A DNA stretch of 64,000 nucleotides from Neostapfia colusana (Eukaryota; Streptophyta; Magnoliopsida; Poales; Poaceae): assembly GCA_030760725.1 (NCBI GenBank), contig JASWHV010000008.1, forward strand, positions 45,642,057-45,706,056, read 5' to 3'. How positions within the stretch are numbered: the stretch's first letter is position 1; the number at the start of each line of letters is the position of its first letter. A program made the position numbers and the translations under genes. Under the pieces are notes generated by a model. It had not been told where the DNA came from. It worked only from the letters and a program-made list of their open reading frames with translations, and did not search any database. Of this stretch, positions 9,499 to 20,527 are shown one piece after another.

Positions 9499-11604
9499 CC
9501 CTACAGGAAAACGATTTATTTCGTCGGCCTGAGTCATTTTCGTCCGCCTTCACAAAAACAAATTTATTTTCGTGAGCCAAACGTTAGCTTACTATAATAA
9601 GTTCTATTGTTGTCGACCATATCATAGGCTCACGAAAATATGTTATATTGTCGTCGGCCTTCTTCCCGGCTCACGAAAACAAGGTAATGCTTCCGATTGC
9701 CTTTTTCTATTCGGTGAAGCTCTAGTCCAATGTCAAAATTTATTAGGTCCCTATGTGATTTTAATCCGTCCTTTGTCTTACTCAGCGTGTACAACAAGGT
9801 TCTCATTATGTTGTCAAATACATTCTTTGTAACGTGCATCAAATCAATACCGTGGCAAATTTTCAGGTCCTTCCAGTATGAAAGATACTTGAAAAAAATG
9901 AATTGTTTCTTGAAAGTCATGTCATCTGTGTCACCCGAAGGTGTAATTTTCTTTTCTCTTTGTACCTTTATTTTTTTCCTTACCGAAAACAACCTAAATA
10001 TTCTTGACCATTTCAAACACAAGTTTATCACTATAAGGATTTGATAGAATACCTTTTTTGGTTTTGTTATTAAATTGATTTTTCATCTTCCGGTACTTGT
10101 GTGTATCTCAAGAACCGCCGGTGTCTCATGTACGCCAACTTTTTAGATGAAGTTAGCTACAGAAAACCAGTTCCATCCACATACCTTACACAACCTTTCT
10201 TCCCTTTTGTTTGTCCCGATAATGTAAAGAGTCGGATATAATTATGGACGGTAACGAATATCATTGCCCTTAGCGTGATGTTCTCTCGCTTGTACGTGTC
10301 TCATATATGTATCCCTTCATTCCACATCTTCGTCATATCCTCCATTAGAGGTTTCAGGAACACATCAATTTCGACGCCGGCTTATTTTGGACCTTGGATA
10401 AGAATCGATAAAAAAATATACTTCCTCTTATGACACAACCAGGTCGGTAGATTGTACATCGTTAAGACCACGGGTCATGTGTTGTGTATGCTCCTTTTTT
10501 CACCAAATGGATTCATTCCATATGTACCCAAAACAAACCTTACATTTCTGATTTGCTTTACAAATTCTGGATACTGAATATCAAAAAGTTTCCATTGTGT
10601 TGCATCACTAGGGTGACGGATCTGTTTGTCATTCTTTGTGTGCTATTCAGAATGCCAACACAATAAGTTCGGCCTCCCTATGGTTTGAGAACATACACTT
10701 CAAGCGATCAATTAATAGAAGGTATCACATCACTAAGGTAGGAATATTTCTCTTATTCTTCTCGTCTGCATTGTCAGAAGTATCATCATCTTCTTATTTT
10801 TCTGGGTCTTATTCATGTTAGTAACATACTGGTGACTGTAGTCCTTCTTGTATCTACTAACACCGCAGATCGGGCATCTCGTTGTGAGCTCATGCTCTTT
10901 ATGAAATAGAATACAATAGTTCGGACAAGCATGTATTTTGTCACACCTAGTGACATCGGACATAGAAGCTTTTTCGCTTTATAAGTGTTTCTGGGAAGTT
11001 TATTGGGATTTGGAAAATTTCTACCAAAAGATTTAAAAGATCAGTGAAACTACAATCGGACCATCCGTCGGTGGCCTGCAACTTAATTAGTTCTAAGACT
11101 GCACGCAACGTAGTGAACTCTTTATCACAACCCTTTGATTCATCATATAAATGCTTCTTTGACGCACTTTATAATATCTCCATTTTACTTAAATCTTTAC
11201 TTTTCCCCATAGAAATCAGCACATGTGGTTCCATATGACGCAAGATCTCCTCACAATAAAACTCTTTATTGTCGTCATCATCATGATTGTCACGACCATA
11301 ATCGATATAAGCATTATCCCCGTCCGAATATCTGACACCTTTCTTGTCATCATTATCCACTTCACTGTATCTAACTCACCATGCTCTGTCCATATTGTTT
11401 AGTTTTTCTTAAAACCTTTTCCAACAAGTGTGATTGGATTACTACAGTATCTGTCCAAGCAATCTTGTTTTCACAGTCGATACAAGTACAAAATATATCA
11501 TCTCTCTTTTGCATCTTCGCATGTCTCTTGGATGCTTCATTAAAGCTTTCAATATTTTGAATGTACGTAGGATCAGGTCTTGGCATATTGTACATTCACG
11601 CTCG
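9499..11604 (-). mobile_element. CACTA (En/Spm) transposon, 3' part
   Basis: The left terminus is CCCTACAGGAAAAC at 9499, one base away from the common CACTACAGGAAAAC end. It is followed by subterminal repeats (TTTCGTCGGCC, TTCGTGAGCC, CTCACGAAAA) up to about 9690. The transposase reads on the minus strand, so this is the 3' side. The element is interrupted after 11604 by LTR element B and resumes at 19611-19887, where element D interrupts it again. The other terminus is not in the window. A cut-and-paste class II element; this copy is dead. Confidence 0.78.
9640..11604 (-). pseudogene. CACTA TNP2-like transposase, broken
   Basis: Pieces of a TNP2-type transposase lie in the expected order on the minus strand. 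The N-terminal domain (11371-11604) has YNMPRP and CTCIDCENK. An acidic linker follows (11169-11360). Next is the zinc-binding piece with KIHACPNYCILFHKEHE and CPICGVSRYKKD (10850-10963), then a weak stretch with HPSDATQWKLFD and NVRFVLGTYGMNPFGE (about 10484-10625), HRRFLRYTQVPEDEK (about 10090), and KICHGIDLMHVTKNVFDN with KTKDGL (9700-9920). At least three frameshifts separate them. The first codons lie on the far side of element B: the ATG is at 19621, followed by a TGA where the family has Trp. The protein would bind the subterminal repeats and cut the ends; none can be made here. Confidence 0.8.
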
Positions 11605-12062
11605 TGTGGCGGACCGGAATCCGCTCATCCAGTATTGTAGAGGGTGGTGCCGCACGATGCGACACCCGACAGCACACATCACAAGAACGATATTGTATTA
11701 CATAGAAAACCAACTGAATATGTACAAACTAGTAGAAGACTTCAGTTACAAACTAGTATTTGGATTACAAAAGCGGAAGCTAAGTTTATACAACTCACGC
11801 CACCTATCTACTAAAAGTTGGTTGCCCATCCCTAGGACAACCCACACTAGCTGCACTCCTCAGCTCAGCGCGACGTGTACGGCTCCCACTCATCTGTGGT
11901 CGCCGACGGAGGGTAGCCCTCGCCGGTGAACTCGTAACTCGAGTCCGTGGGATACTCCTCACCTGAAAAACACTTAAGCAGCAACCATGAGCACAATGGC
12001 TCAACAAGACTTAACCGACTCATCTAGGCATGAAACTCTACATGCAGTTTACACGAACATGG
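11605..12062 (-). repeat. Remnant of the 3' LTR of element B
   Basis: Matches 15750-16207 of the 5' LTR nearly base for base and stops abruptly after GAACATGGGA. The next bases (12063 onward) are protease/RT-linker codons, so a deletion joins them. Confidence 0.85.
11865..11962 (-). other. LTR island beta of element B (3' LTR copy)
   Basis: Follows TTTTTCAG on the minus strand, has two leading bases, then 31 codons containing EEYPTDS, GEGYPP and EWEPYT, then TGA. The copy in LTR H (63017-63114) is the same length with the same motifs. Confidence 0.5.
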
Positions 12063-13768
12063 GAAATCATCTGGAAACACGTCGGGGTATTCCCGGACTA
12101 CGGGGATGTCCTCTAACTTGAGAACCTCAGTATTATTAATTGTTGAAACTTCCTGGACAAGATTGTCTAACACCATGGAATGTGGACGGTGGAATGGAGA
12201 ATTCAAATGAACCGTCCGTGTCCGGGTGTTCAGGACAGCGCCATGGTAGCGTAACCATGTCATCCCTAAGATTGCATCAATCTTTTGCCCCATAAGGATT
12301 ATCAAGGTGGTGGGATATATCTTCCCACCTAAGCACAGGTGCTTTTGGAATCATCATATTTGCTGAAATCTTCCCTCCCGGTGAGCAGATCATATATGAG
12401 CAGTCGGTTGGGAAGACTTGCATTTGATACTTAGCCACATAGGATGCACTTATGAAACTGTAGGTTGCACCCAAATTAAATAATATGATGATTGCTTGAT
12501 CATTGAGAGTGAACGTACCCGCTAGCACGTTGTCTCCCTCTGAGGCGTGCTCATTGTCGAGGTTGCGAACGCCCCCAGTTCGCTGACCAACCTTCTTGAC
12601 CGGAGGTCGGCCTCGAGCACCGCCCTGGAACTGGGCTTGCCCGCTGCTCTGCTGCCCCTGGGGATAGTCCTTCAAGAAATGGCCCGCCTGGCCACACGTA
12701 AAGCAAGTGTAGCGAGACGGTCCTCCGCTGATTGGCGGACGGAAACCCGGGGCGCGTTGTGGCGGTGGAAACGCCCGGGGTACCATCTTCTGCTGCTGCT
12801 GTTGTTGTGGTCGCGGTGGTGGCATCGGCGGTCGGAATGGGGGTGGCTGAAACGAACGTCCCCCAAACTGCTGAGATCGCGCCAGTTGATGTCACTGCTG
12901 ACCGGATGGTGTCCGATACACCATGCGGTATTTCTGGGGAGCTCCACCCCCACTGCTGGGTGGAGTGCTGCGCTTCCGCTGCTCAGGCGCCAACTCCCGC
13001 TGAGAATCTTCTTGCATACCACAGCATTGACTGGATCATTGAACGTGCCGCGATTGCATTGAGCGAGATGCGTATTCATCTCGGGATGTAATCCTTGATA
13101 GAAGTGCTCTCGCTTCTTCTCCTCGGTGGAGACATAATCTGACGCATACTGCACCAGATGTTTGAAGGCACGGGAGTAGTCATGGGAACTCCTCCCGCCC
13201 TACTTCAGCTCCAAGAACTCTTGAAGCTTTTGCTTCATTATCCCGGGAGGGATATGGTAGGTGCGGAACGCCTCCCGGAATTCTTCCCACTCCACGGCAT
13301 GGCCAGCCGGCAGTAAGGCGACATAGTTCGCCCACCATGCACTAGAAGCACTATGAAGCTGCTGCGCTGTGAACAGAGTCTTCTGCCGCTCCATACATTG
13401 GAGCAGCCCGAACTTGGACTCAATTGTCCGCAGCCAGTTATCGGCCTCCAGGGGTTCTGCTGCTTCAGTGAACACCGGAGGGTGCATACTCATGAAGTCC
13501 GAGTACGTCACATCACGGGGCTCACGAGGCCCCCTCTCTTGATGCCGCCCCCCCCCCCCCGTCTGGGACGTATTCTGCATGATCGTGCAGAGCAGGTCGG
13601 TCTGCTCCTCACGATTACCCACCAGGGCCGCGATCACATCCGCTAGCGTAAGCGGAGGCAGCGGTGGTTGTTGTTGCTGCGGGGTGCTGTCATAGGCAGG
13701 TGGCTGGGAGTCATCACCCCCTGCTGGCTAGAGCCACCAATCATATGCGTGGTCCGAGTGTGAACCAT
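12063..13768 (-). pseudogene. gag and protease remains of element B
   Basis: Gag starts at the ATG at 13768 (MVHTRTTHMIGGSS). A frameshift near 13700 is followed by the core (13200-13637: PLEADNWLRTIESKF, SSAWWANY), a TAG at 13200-13202 in place of a Gln codon, continuation to about 13000, another shift, a Pro/Gln-rich linker, the zinc knuckle and the protease. Two key sites are lost. The knuckle CFTCGQAGHFLKDY has Tyr for its last Cys, and the protease LFNLGATYSFIS has Asn-Leu where Asp-Ser is needed. The last part (12063-12305) carries the LGMTWL and REYPDVFPDDFP linker that normally precedes RT, then runs into LTR sequence. Nothing functional can be made. A C13 run at 13548-13560 lies in gag and may be a sequencing or slippage site. 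Confidence 0.8.
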
Positions 13769-15729
13769 CTGCAACCATACAAAAATAATCATCAGTCCCA
13801 CAACATACTTCATGCAGTCCAATAGGCATAAAACATAATGACAGTAAAATATGAGATACATCTCGTATACATATAATTTAATAACTTTGCACAAGCTACA
13901 CCATTACCAGACCAAATACAAACTAGTTAAATCCAACTTGATGGACTTCCTCTTTGGAAGTTCATCTCAACTAGGTTTGGTCACTAAGAGACGTTACATC
14001 GCTTTGTCATCACGTATACTACCTTTTTATCTTCAATACGACACAAACATTGTCTCTAGCAAAAGAAACTTGAGTAAGACATATACTAAAATCTTTCACT
14101 GGTTGAAGATAACCGCTCATGAGTATGTTCTACCCCATTGGAAGTACTTAAACTTCCTAGGATACAACAATCTCTCAAATGAGTTCAACTGTCATCTCAC
14201 TGCCAGATTGACAAGTTTCTACATATCCAAGATTTTGATCTGCTTCTGGGCATTTTCATGACTCAAGCTGAATACTAAAGTTAAAGTTAACTTCAGTATA
14301 TTTCCAACGAGTATTTATTTGCCCTCAGATCAGCTCTGGTTAAAAAGTTATGATAATTCAAAATCAACAGAATTTCTGGAAGAATTTCAACAGCACCTCC
14401 TTTGGAAGTTGCTGTTTTCAACACTGATTTCCGCTGAATTCCGTACTGAATTTACAGAAACTTTGGATTTCAAAGATGTAACACATCTCCTACCCGTTCC
14501 AAATATGTGCCATATGAAAATTTTGGATTTTTCTACAGGAAGTTATGCTTGAAAAACAGAACAGTCCAGAGAGTGTTTTAAATCTGTCCTGGTTCTGGAC
14601 AGTTTACATTCCTCTGGAATTTAAGCCATCTTAAAGTATGATTAAGCTCTGGGAGTCTACAACAAAGTTGTAGAGTACTTAAAAATATTTCCACAACTAT
14701 ATCCCACACCACCATTAGCTAAATAATCTGTGAGTTATGCTCTGTCAAAGTTCAGAAAACTCGCCGCCCAACACAGAGCACTCTGTTTTTCAATCCTTTG
14801 GAACTACACTGATCAACTATTAAATTTTTTTGTCTACCCAACCAGGGTCCTAAATGTTGAAACTCGGCGATTTTAGTTCCCAGTTATCATTATCTTTCAT
14901 GCACATGCCTATGATATGTCGGTACTACGTTCCTCGCAAAAGAAAAATCCTAACCGGATTACACCGGCATATACGTCTCAATTGTGGCACTAAACGGTCG
15001 CTCACACACGTATTCTACACGGTTTACATACGTGGTTAGTACCTGCAGAAGAACACCCAATAATGATGCACTCAAGGATTATTTCCATTTCAGGCAGGTC
15101 CATATTTGAAAGTAAATACAAACGCCCGTATCATTGCCATACGGCCGTCCTTGAGTTAAGCCACGTCTCAAGGTACGTGATCATTTTTTAACACCACACG
15201 ACGGGGAACCCGAGTAGAGCTCGAACGGGTTGTCACGGTTGGGAATTTTATCACCCCAACAGATACCACCTACTGCCCTGCAGGGCACGCCGATGACAAG
15301 CGCTGCGTATGTCCTCCTGGTCTATTTCCAGACGAACACACTATCGCGTTACTGACCACACGATGGGATCTCCACTTGCTTGCCTAATGCACGCTAGGGA
15401 TCAGCGTTTCATATGAACTCAGGAACATGAAAAGTCCAAGAGTTTCATATTAACGTCTCCACACCAAGCTGTGAGACCTATCCCTGAACCACGTTCCTCG
15501 TCACGGGAGCTAACTAAAATTGAACCGCTTTCGGTGGTGTTCCTTACCATTATTACCTGAGCGTAGGTGCGTCATTACATAGTCAAAATTTCAGAATTAT
15601 AACACATAAGTTAGTCTTGCCACTTTAAGTAACTATGCTAATATAGTCCTTACTTGGGCAAACTAGCGAATCCTCACCGTAAACCTAATGTTTCCCGTAA
15701 TACAATCCTTAATTAATGTGCTATCCCCA
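13769..15729 (-). other. Leader of element B
   Basis: About 2 kb of non-coding sequence between PBS and gag. Similar sequence, including a CTGTTTTTCAA/GTGCTGCCC-type segment, occurs in the leader of F (50275-51747). No gene seen. Confidence 0.5.
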
Positions 15730-15746
15730 ATGCGGCTCTGATACCA
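15730..15746 (-). other. Primer binding site of element B (tRNA-iMet)
   Basis: The minus strand reads TGGTATCAGAGCCGCAT three bases after the 5' LTR. TGGTATCAGAGC is the plant initiator Met-tRNA complement. Confidence 0.9.
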
Positions 15747-17132
15747 GCCTGTGGCGGACCGGAATCTGCTCATCCAGGATCGCAGAGGGTGGTGCCGCAC
15801 GATGCGACACCCGACAGCACACATCACAAGAACGATATTGTATTAGATAGAAAACCAACTGAATATATACAAACTAGTACAAGACTTCAGTTAAAACCTA
15901 ATATTTGGATTACAAAAAGCGGAAGTTAAGTTTATACAACTCACGCCACCTATCTAGCAAAAGTTGGTTGCCCAGCCCTAGGGCAACCCACACTAGCTGC
16001 ACTCCTCAGCTCAGCGTGGCGTGTACGGCTCCCACTCAGCCGTGGTCCCCAACGGAGGGTAGCCCTCCGGTGGACTCGTAACTCGAGTTCGTGGGATACT
16101 CCTCACCTGAAAAACACTTAAGCAGCAACCATGAGCACGATGGCTCAACAAGACTTAACCGACTCACCTAGGCATGAAATTCTACATGCAGTTTACAAGA
16201 ACATGGGATGGTAAATTTCAGCAAACGGACACGCCTACAAGTTCATCCTTAGTTCATCTTTTAGCCACAAGTTAACAGTTCATGATTATGAAAATTTAGT
16301 AAGCGATATTTGGTGGCACAAATGTAGCAATACAAGTTTTATCATAACAGCAATATTGAATCATCACATTTCATATATTAGCCTACGTCACGACTCAGTG
16401 ACCAAGTGATACTCATCACCGCGAGGGACAGCGAATCGACTCGATATACACCTGCAGGGATACCCGAAGAGCACGTCACGTACGCCCAATCCGTGGAGCT
16501 GCACAGCATGCTCACTCGATGTCTTACGGGACAACCTTTCACCCAACAGCCCAAACGTCGAACTTGTCGCACCGAAACGGACAGGAGGTTCCCTACACGG
16601 AGCATCTCTCTATGCCCGTTAGCAGATTTCCACCTTGCTGCCCTCAACCTACACCTATAAATCGGTGTGCTATGCCTCGACGCCCGGAAGTTTAGGTTAC
16701 ATCGGTTTACCGGGGCCCATATATCCGATATGCCTTCGGTACGTTCAAACTTGATCAGTGTGGGCCGCACACGGATCAGTCCTCACCCGACACGGACAGG
16801 GCTGCACACACAAGACTTCCTCTTGCTGCGCCCTAGCTCCTGCCTAGTCTCATTTTCATTACTAAAGTGATCTTACATCACTCGAACCAATCCCGTGTGT
16901 CCCAAGCCTAACTCGCGAGTAGATTCCAACTACTCGACTTGTACCGAAGTTCTATGAATCATTAAGCATAGCCTGTCTACTCGAGACCTTAGACACTACC
17001 CTCACTCTTGTAGGAAAATTCTGGTTATGCACTTGGGTTACATCCACCCTACACCTAATGCACATCCATAAACCTCATACCAAGTATATAACATAGCAAA
17101 ACTTTGTAAAATGGTTTAATGTAAACCAAGGC

Positions 17133-17217
17133 TTGCCTTGTTGCTTCTGATTAGTTGTTAGGGCTTCACCCGGAAGAAGAAAGTCGAGCACTTCCAGAGC
17201 TTCCTCGCCTTCAGCGA
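17133..17217 (-). other. LTR island alpha of element B
   Basis: 85 bp, the same length as the S copy. It begins after GTGTAG and ends GGCAA|GC, a possible GC-type donor. With two leading bases it codes an acidic peptide with AEGEEALEVLDFLLPGEA, matching EEEPEVLDFVTPEEQ of S. Confidence 0.5.
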
Positions 17218-19404
17218 CTACACGTAAGCCATATGCTATATGTTAATTTAAATGAAATGTTTAGAACTAAATGAAATGTTTAGAACTGAATAAGTAATTA
17301 CCATAACTCTATCTAGCCCTCCGCTTTGGCTCTGAAATTTTTATGGTGGCTTGATAGGATCCTAACCAGAGTCTTGACCAAGTTTCATTTGAAACAAAGT
17401 TCATTTGAGCTTTGTATAAATAAAAGCCTATTTGGTCAGTATTAGAGCCTCTAAGAAATTCCAGGGGTTTTCATGGCCCCAACCATTACTTTATGGAAAC
17501 TAGAATTTGAGATGGTTCTAATGGAATTGGTTTCATGTCATTTGAAAAATTCTATATGAAGTTATGCCCTAAACAAGATTTGAGAAAATCTGAAAAATGT
17601 TTCTGTACATTTTTTCTATTTTCTCAGGGAAGTTCACTTAATCACACCATTAGGGGGTCTAAATCAACTTGAATGGGTCTGAAAATTTTACTGTTACTCT
17701 AGGATTTTCCAATGAACCTCCCAGCCAAATTTCAGAATTTTTAATAAAGTAATTCTCCAGATAAAATTCCCAACAGTTTAAAATTTAGGGAATTAATTCT
17801 GGAAAACTATTATGTTTTATGAGCTGAAATTTGTGTTGGTGGAAAGTACACAAAAATCTGAGTTCAGCAAAATTTAGTTCACTAAATTTGGAGCTTCCTA
17901 GCAGAAGTTACATGCATTTGAAGTTTGAACCAAATCTGAAAATTCAAATAAAGTTTAAACCGGCTTGTGGGGTCTCCAGGCTACGTTCAGCACCGCAGCC
18001 AAACCATACAGGGGTCCGCAGAGTCTCCCGTGTAGTCGCATGAGATCTCGGTGCCACAGCAGATCCAGCGCTGTTTAAACAGAGGCCAACACGTGGGGCC
18101 CGCGGGGCTTCGTCTACCTCGCGCTCCCGTGGCTCCCCGCCGCCCCCTTCGCCAGAGAGCTCGCCGCCGGGCGTTCTGCTGCCCGACCTTCAACGAAACT
18201 CATTGCCTGTGCATATTTCTGTCTGAGAAACATGGTGGTGCACTCCCCGGAGCTCGGCGACGGCCGGAATAGTGCTCGCGACGGTGATAGCGGCCAGGAG
18301 CTCATCGGCGACGTCGAACTCGGTGTCCTATGCACCATTTTCGACGCGGTTTGCTCAGAGAGCTCCGCTGAGACTTTCTGATCACAGATATGAGCACTGA
18401 TCCCCGTGAAAACGGCCGCAACTAAGACCTCACCATCGACCAAGGGCTAAAACGGCCGTGATCGGGAAAATGTCAAAGAACAGCAACCCTAGTCCATGGT
18501 TTTCACCGGTTTTTGATCCTAGGTGGCTGTGGACAAGTGCAGAACGTATGTGTAGCTCGTAATCCTCTGTGGTGAACTACCAATTATGAATTTCAAAGTT
18601 TTGAACTATTCGGTCCTTTGAACACCGAATGACTAACCGGACAAATTCTACCGCGGTGATGCACGAGAGGAGGAGCGGTCGGCACGAGCGTGTCAAGCAC
18701 CTTGGAGCAGACCTTTTTCGTGTAGCTCGTCGGGCATGAAACGGCTTCTAGCTCTCGGATGCCGGGGAGCAGAGGAGGTCGGCCGGCGATCGTTTTCTTC
18801 GCGCGCGGGAGCAAACGCAGCAACGCGGGCTGGTGGAGAAAGCGAAGTCGGTCTGTGCAGCGTACGTGGGAGACAGGAATGAGTGTGGCTGATCCTTTCA
18901 CAGCGCTGGCACGCGCGCGGTCATGAGAGGGTGAGGCGGCAGCATTCCCGGCAGCCGACCGAAGCAGAGGAGGCGGTTCTCTCCTCTTCAGTCTCTGACC
19001 AGTTTGCCCTCTTCTCCCCTCTAATCCTTTCTCCGCCTTCTGCTGCAAATATCTCAACTACTCAGAATTGAATGGTAGACTTTTCCAGAAGGGATGGGAT
19101 GAAATTTGAATTCTTCAACTGAATTTGGTTTGGACTAATTTGCTTCCCATTTGAATTTGAATTCAAATTGAGTTTGAATTTTTGCAAATTTAGCTTCCGA
19201 CAAGATGAGGTCCAATGGGGATGAAAATTGGTGGACTAACTCAGAAAAATGTGCTGAGTTTGAATATGAAGTAAACTTTTGTATTCAAGTGATGAAAGTG
19301 GCTGCAATTTAAATTTGCATCCAAATTGGCCACTATTTTAATTGTTTCCAAAAGTGTCTAAAAAGTATTGGATTTGCATGAAATTTGGCCTGAGCCTTCG
19401 GACG

Positions 19405-19414
19405 AATATATAAG
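19405..19414 (-). promoter_or_regulatory. TATA-like element of LTR B
   Basis: The minus strand reads CTTATATATT about 200 bp inside the LTR, a reasonable promoter position for the 5' LTR. Confidence 0.45.
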
Positions 19415-19610
19415 GTCTAGGGGTGAGCTCAACCCTTCATGTTTATGTGTAGAAATCCCACTTTTTGAAGTTAGGGCTTTCCCCTCTAATCACCCTTTTG
19501 ATGGTGGTTACTTGGTCTTCACAAGTGTTCATGAGATATCCATCACAAGAGCTGTGGTGTTGTGAGGTGATGAACATTTTTTTTGCAAGTCACTTTCTTG
19601 GGCTTTTACA

Positions 19611-19887
19611 GCTCGGTCCATCTTCTATATCAAACTGTACAATGTAGGATATATGCAATGTAGTATATCTACAATGTAGCATAAATAAAAAATTGAAAAT
19701 GTAGGATATATACAATGTAGCAAGAAATACGTTTTGGAGACAGAAATCTTCGAACATATTCTAAATGTATCTTAATTCTAATTCCAGATCTTCTAAATCC
19801 TTAAAAAATCGTGCACAACCTAAATTCAAAAATTAATATCTCAAATTGCACCTAAAGGAGAAAAAACAAAGCAAGGTCATAGGCTTT
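19611..19887 (-). mobile_element. CACTA transposon, part upstream of the transposase
   Basis: Continuation of the CACTA element after removal of B. The transposase ATG lies at 19621, and upstream is AT-rich sequence with ATGTAGGATATATACAATGTAG-like repeats (only short units recur). At 19888 element D begins. The far CACTA terminus is not visible. Confidence 0.6.
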
Positions 19888-20512
19888 TGTCGGAGTGTGT
19901 GACCTGCGACACTCCTCCCGGCCTGCTACGGAAAAATCCCATGAGGTTCTTTGATTGAAGGGGGCTTGGCGCCCTCACACGATCGGGCTCGAGAGAGAGG
20001 ATGAAAACTGAGATTGACGTGGTTCAGGCCGCCGGAGCGTAATACCCTACGTCCACGGGAGTGCTTGTTGTATTGTTTGCTTGTATGAGTGTGCAAGGGT
20101 GATGGGTCGCGAACCCTTTATAGGGTGGTCACCCCGGTCCTTTTATATTCCAAGGCCAGGGTGGTTACAATGTGGATTGGGGCTTGACAGGTGGCCCTAA
20201 AGCTATATGAACCCTATACATGCTCTAGGGTTTTATACTCTGAGTAGAGTAGTCGATGGGGAGTTAAGTCCCGACGCCTGGCGAGCTGAGCGCCCCTATC
20301 CGTGTGTCAGGTGATCATGAAGACATCGTCTTGTCACTGCGTCTTGTCATTTCGCTTGGGCGGCCTAGTGCCGTTGGGCGGCATTGTACTGCTATCACGC
20401 CTTGTTGTCCTGTCTTGTCACCATAATGGTGAAAAGGCAGAGACGGAGGTGTGCGCCGTGCGCCATGCTTCTGGGGAAGGCGCGAGCCTTGAATGCGTGG
20501 CCTGACAGCGCA
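19888..20512 (-). repeat. 3' LTR of Tat-like element D, 625 bp
   Basis: Plus-strand limits are TGTCGGAGTG (19888) and ...GACAGCGCA (20512). The right limit is fixed by the adjacent polypurine tract. On the minus strand CCTATAAAGGG (rc of 20115-20124) is a TATA box about 400 bp into the LTR. The TACCCTACGTCCACGGGAG segment is typical of grass LTRs. The presumed target duplication is GCTTT at 19883-19887; its partner has not been found. Confidence 0.75.
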
Positions 20513-20527
20513 CTTTCCCCCTTGACT
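20513..20527 (-). other. Polypurine tract of element D
   Basis: The minus strand reads GTCAAGGGGGAAAG immediately before the LTR start TGCGCTGTC. This is the usual plus-strand primer position. Confidence 0.75.

Larger units (their letters stand above)
11605..19610 (-). mobile_element. LTR element B: internally deleted gypsy element
   Basis: Exact limits are set by a 5-bp target duplication GCTCG at 11600-11604 and 19611-19615, with TG...CA ends. In minus-strand order it has a full 5' LTR (15750-19610, 3861 bp), a PBS, a leader, gag and protease remains, and then only about 458 bp of the 3' LTR. Reverse transcriptase, RNase H, integrase, the PPT and most of the 3' LTR are gone. The element sits in the first codons of the CACTA transposase. 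The long LTR and gag type point to a chromovirus of the Tekay/Del kind, as for E. Confidence 0.85.
15750..19610 (-). repeat. 5' LTR of element B, 3861 bp
   Basis: Runs from TGTGGCGGACC (15750) to ...CTTTTACA (19610). On the minus strand a TATA-like motif lies at 19405-19414, about 200 bp from the LTR start. A GC-rich block (18000-19060) follows, then AT-rich DNA. The exon-like islands alpha (17133-17217) and beta (16011-16106) lie further on. In this copy beta carries a 2-bp deletion. The open reading frame of 154 codons in the GC-rich block has no family resemblance and I do not call it a gene. Confidence 0.85.

Noticed and set aside
12547..13062. Plus-strand frames of 171 and 119 codons over B gag
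   Set aside because: Opposite strand of the recognisable knuckle, linker and protease sequence.
18593..19057. 154-codon minus-strand frame in the GC-rich part of LTR B
   Set aside because: No family resemblance and no matching frame in the equivalent parts of S, F or E; GC-rich DNA lengthens chance frames.
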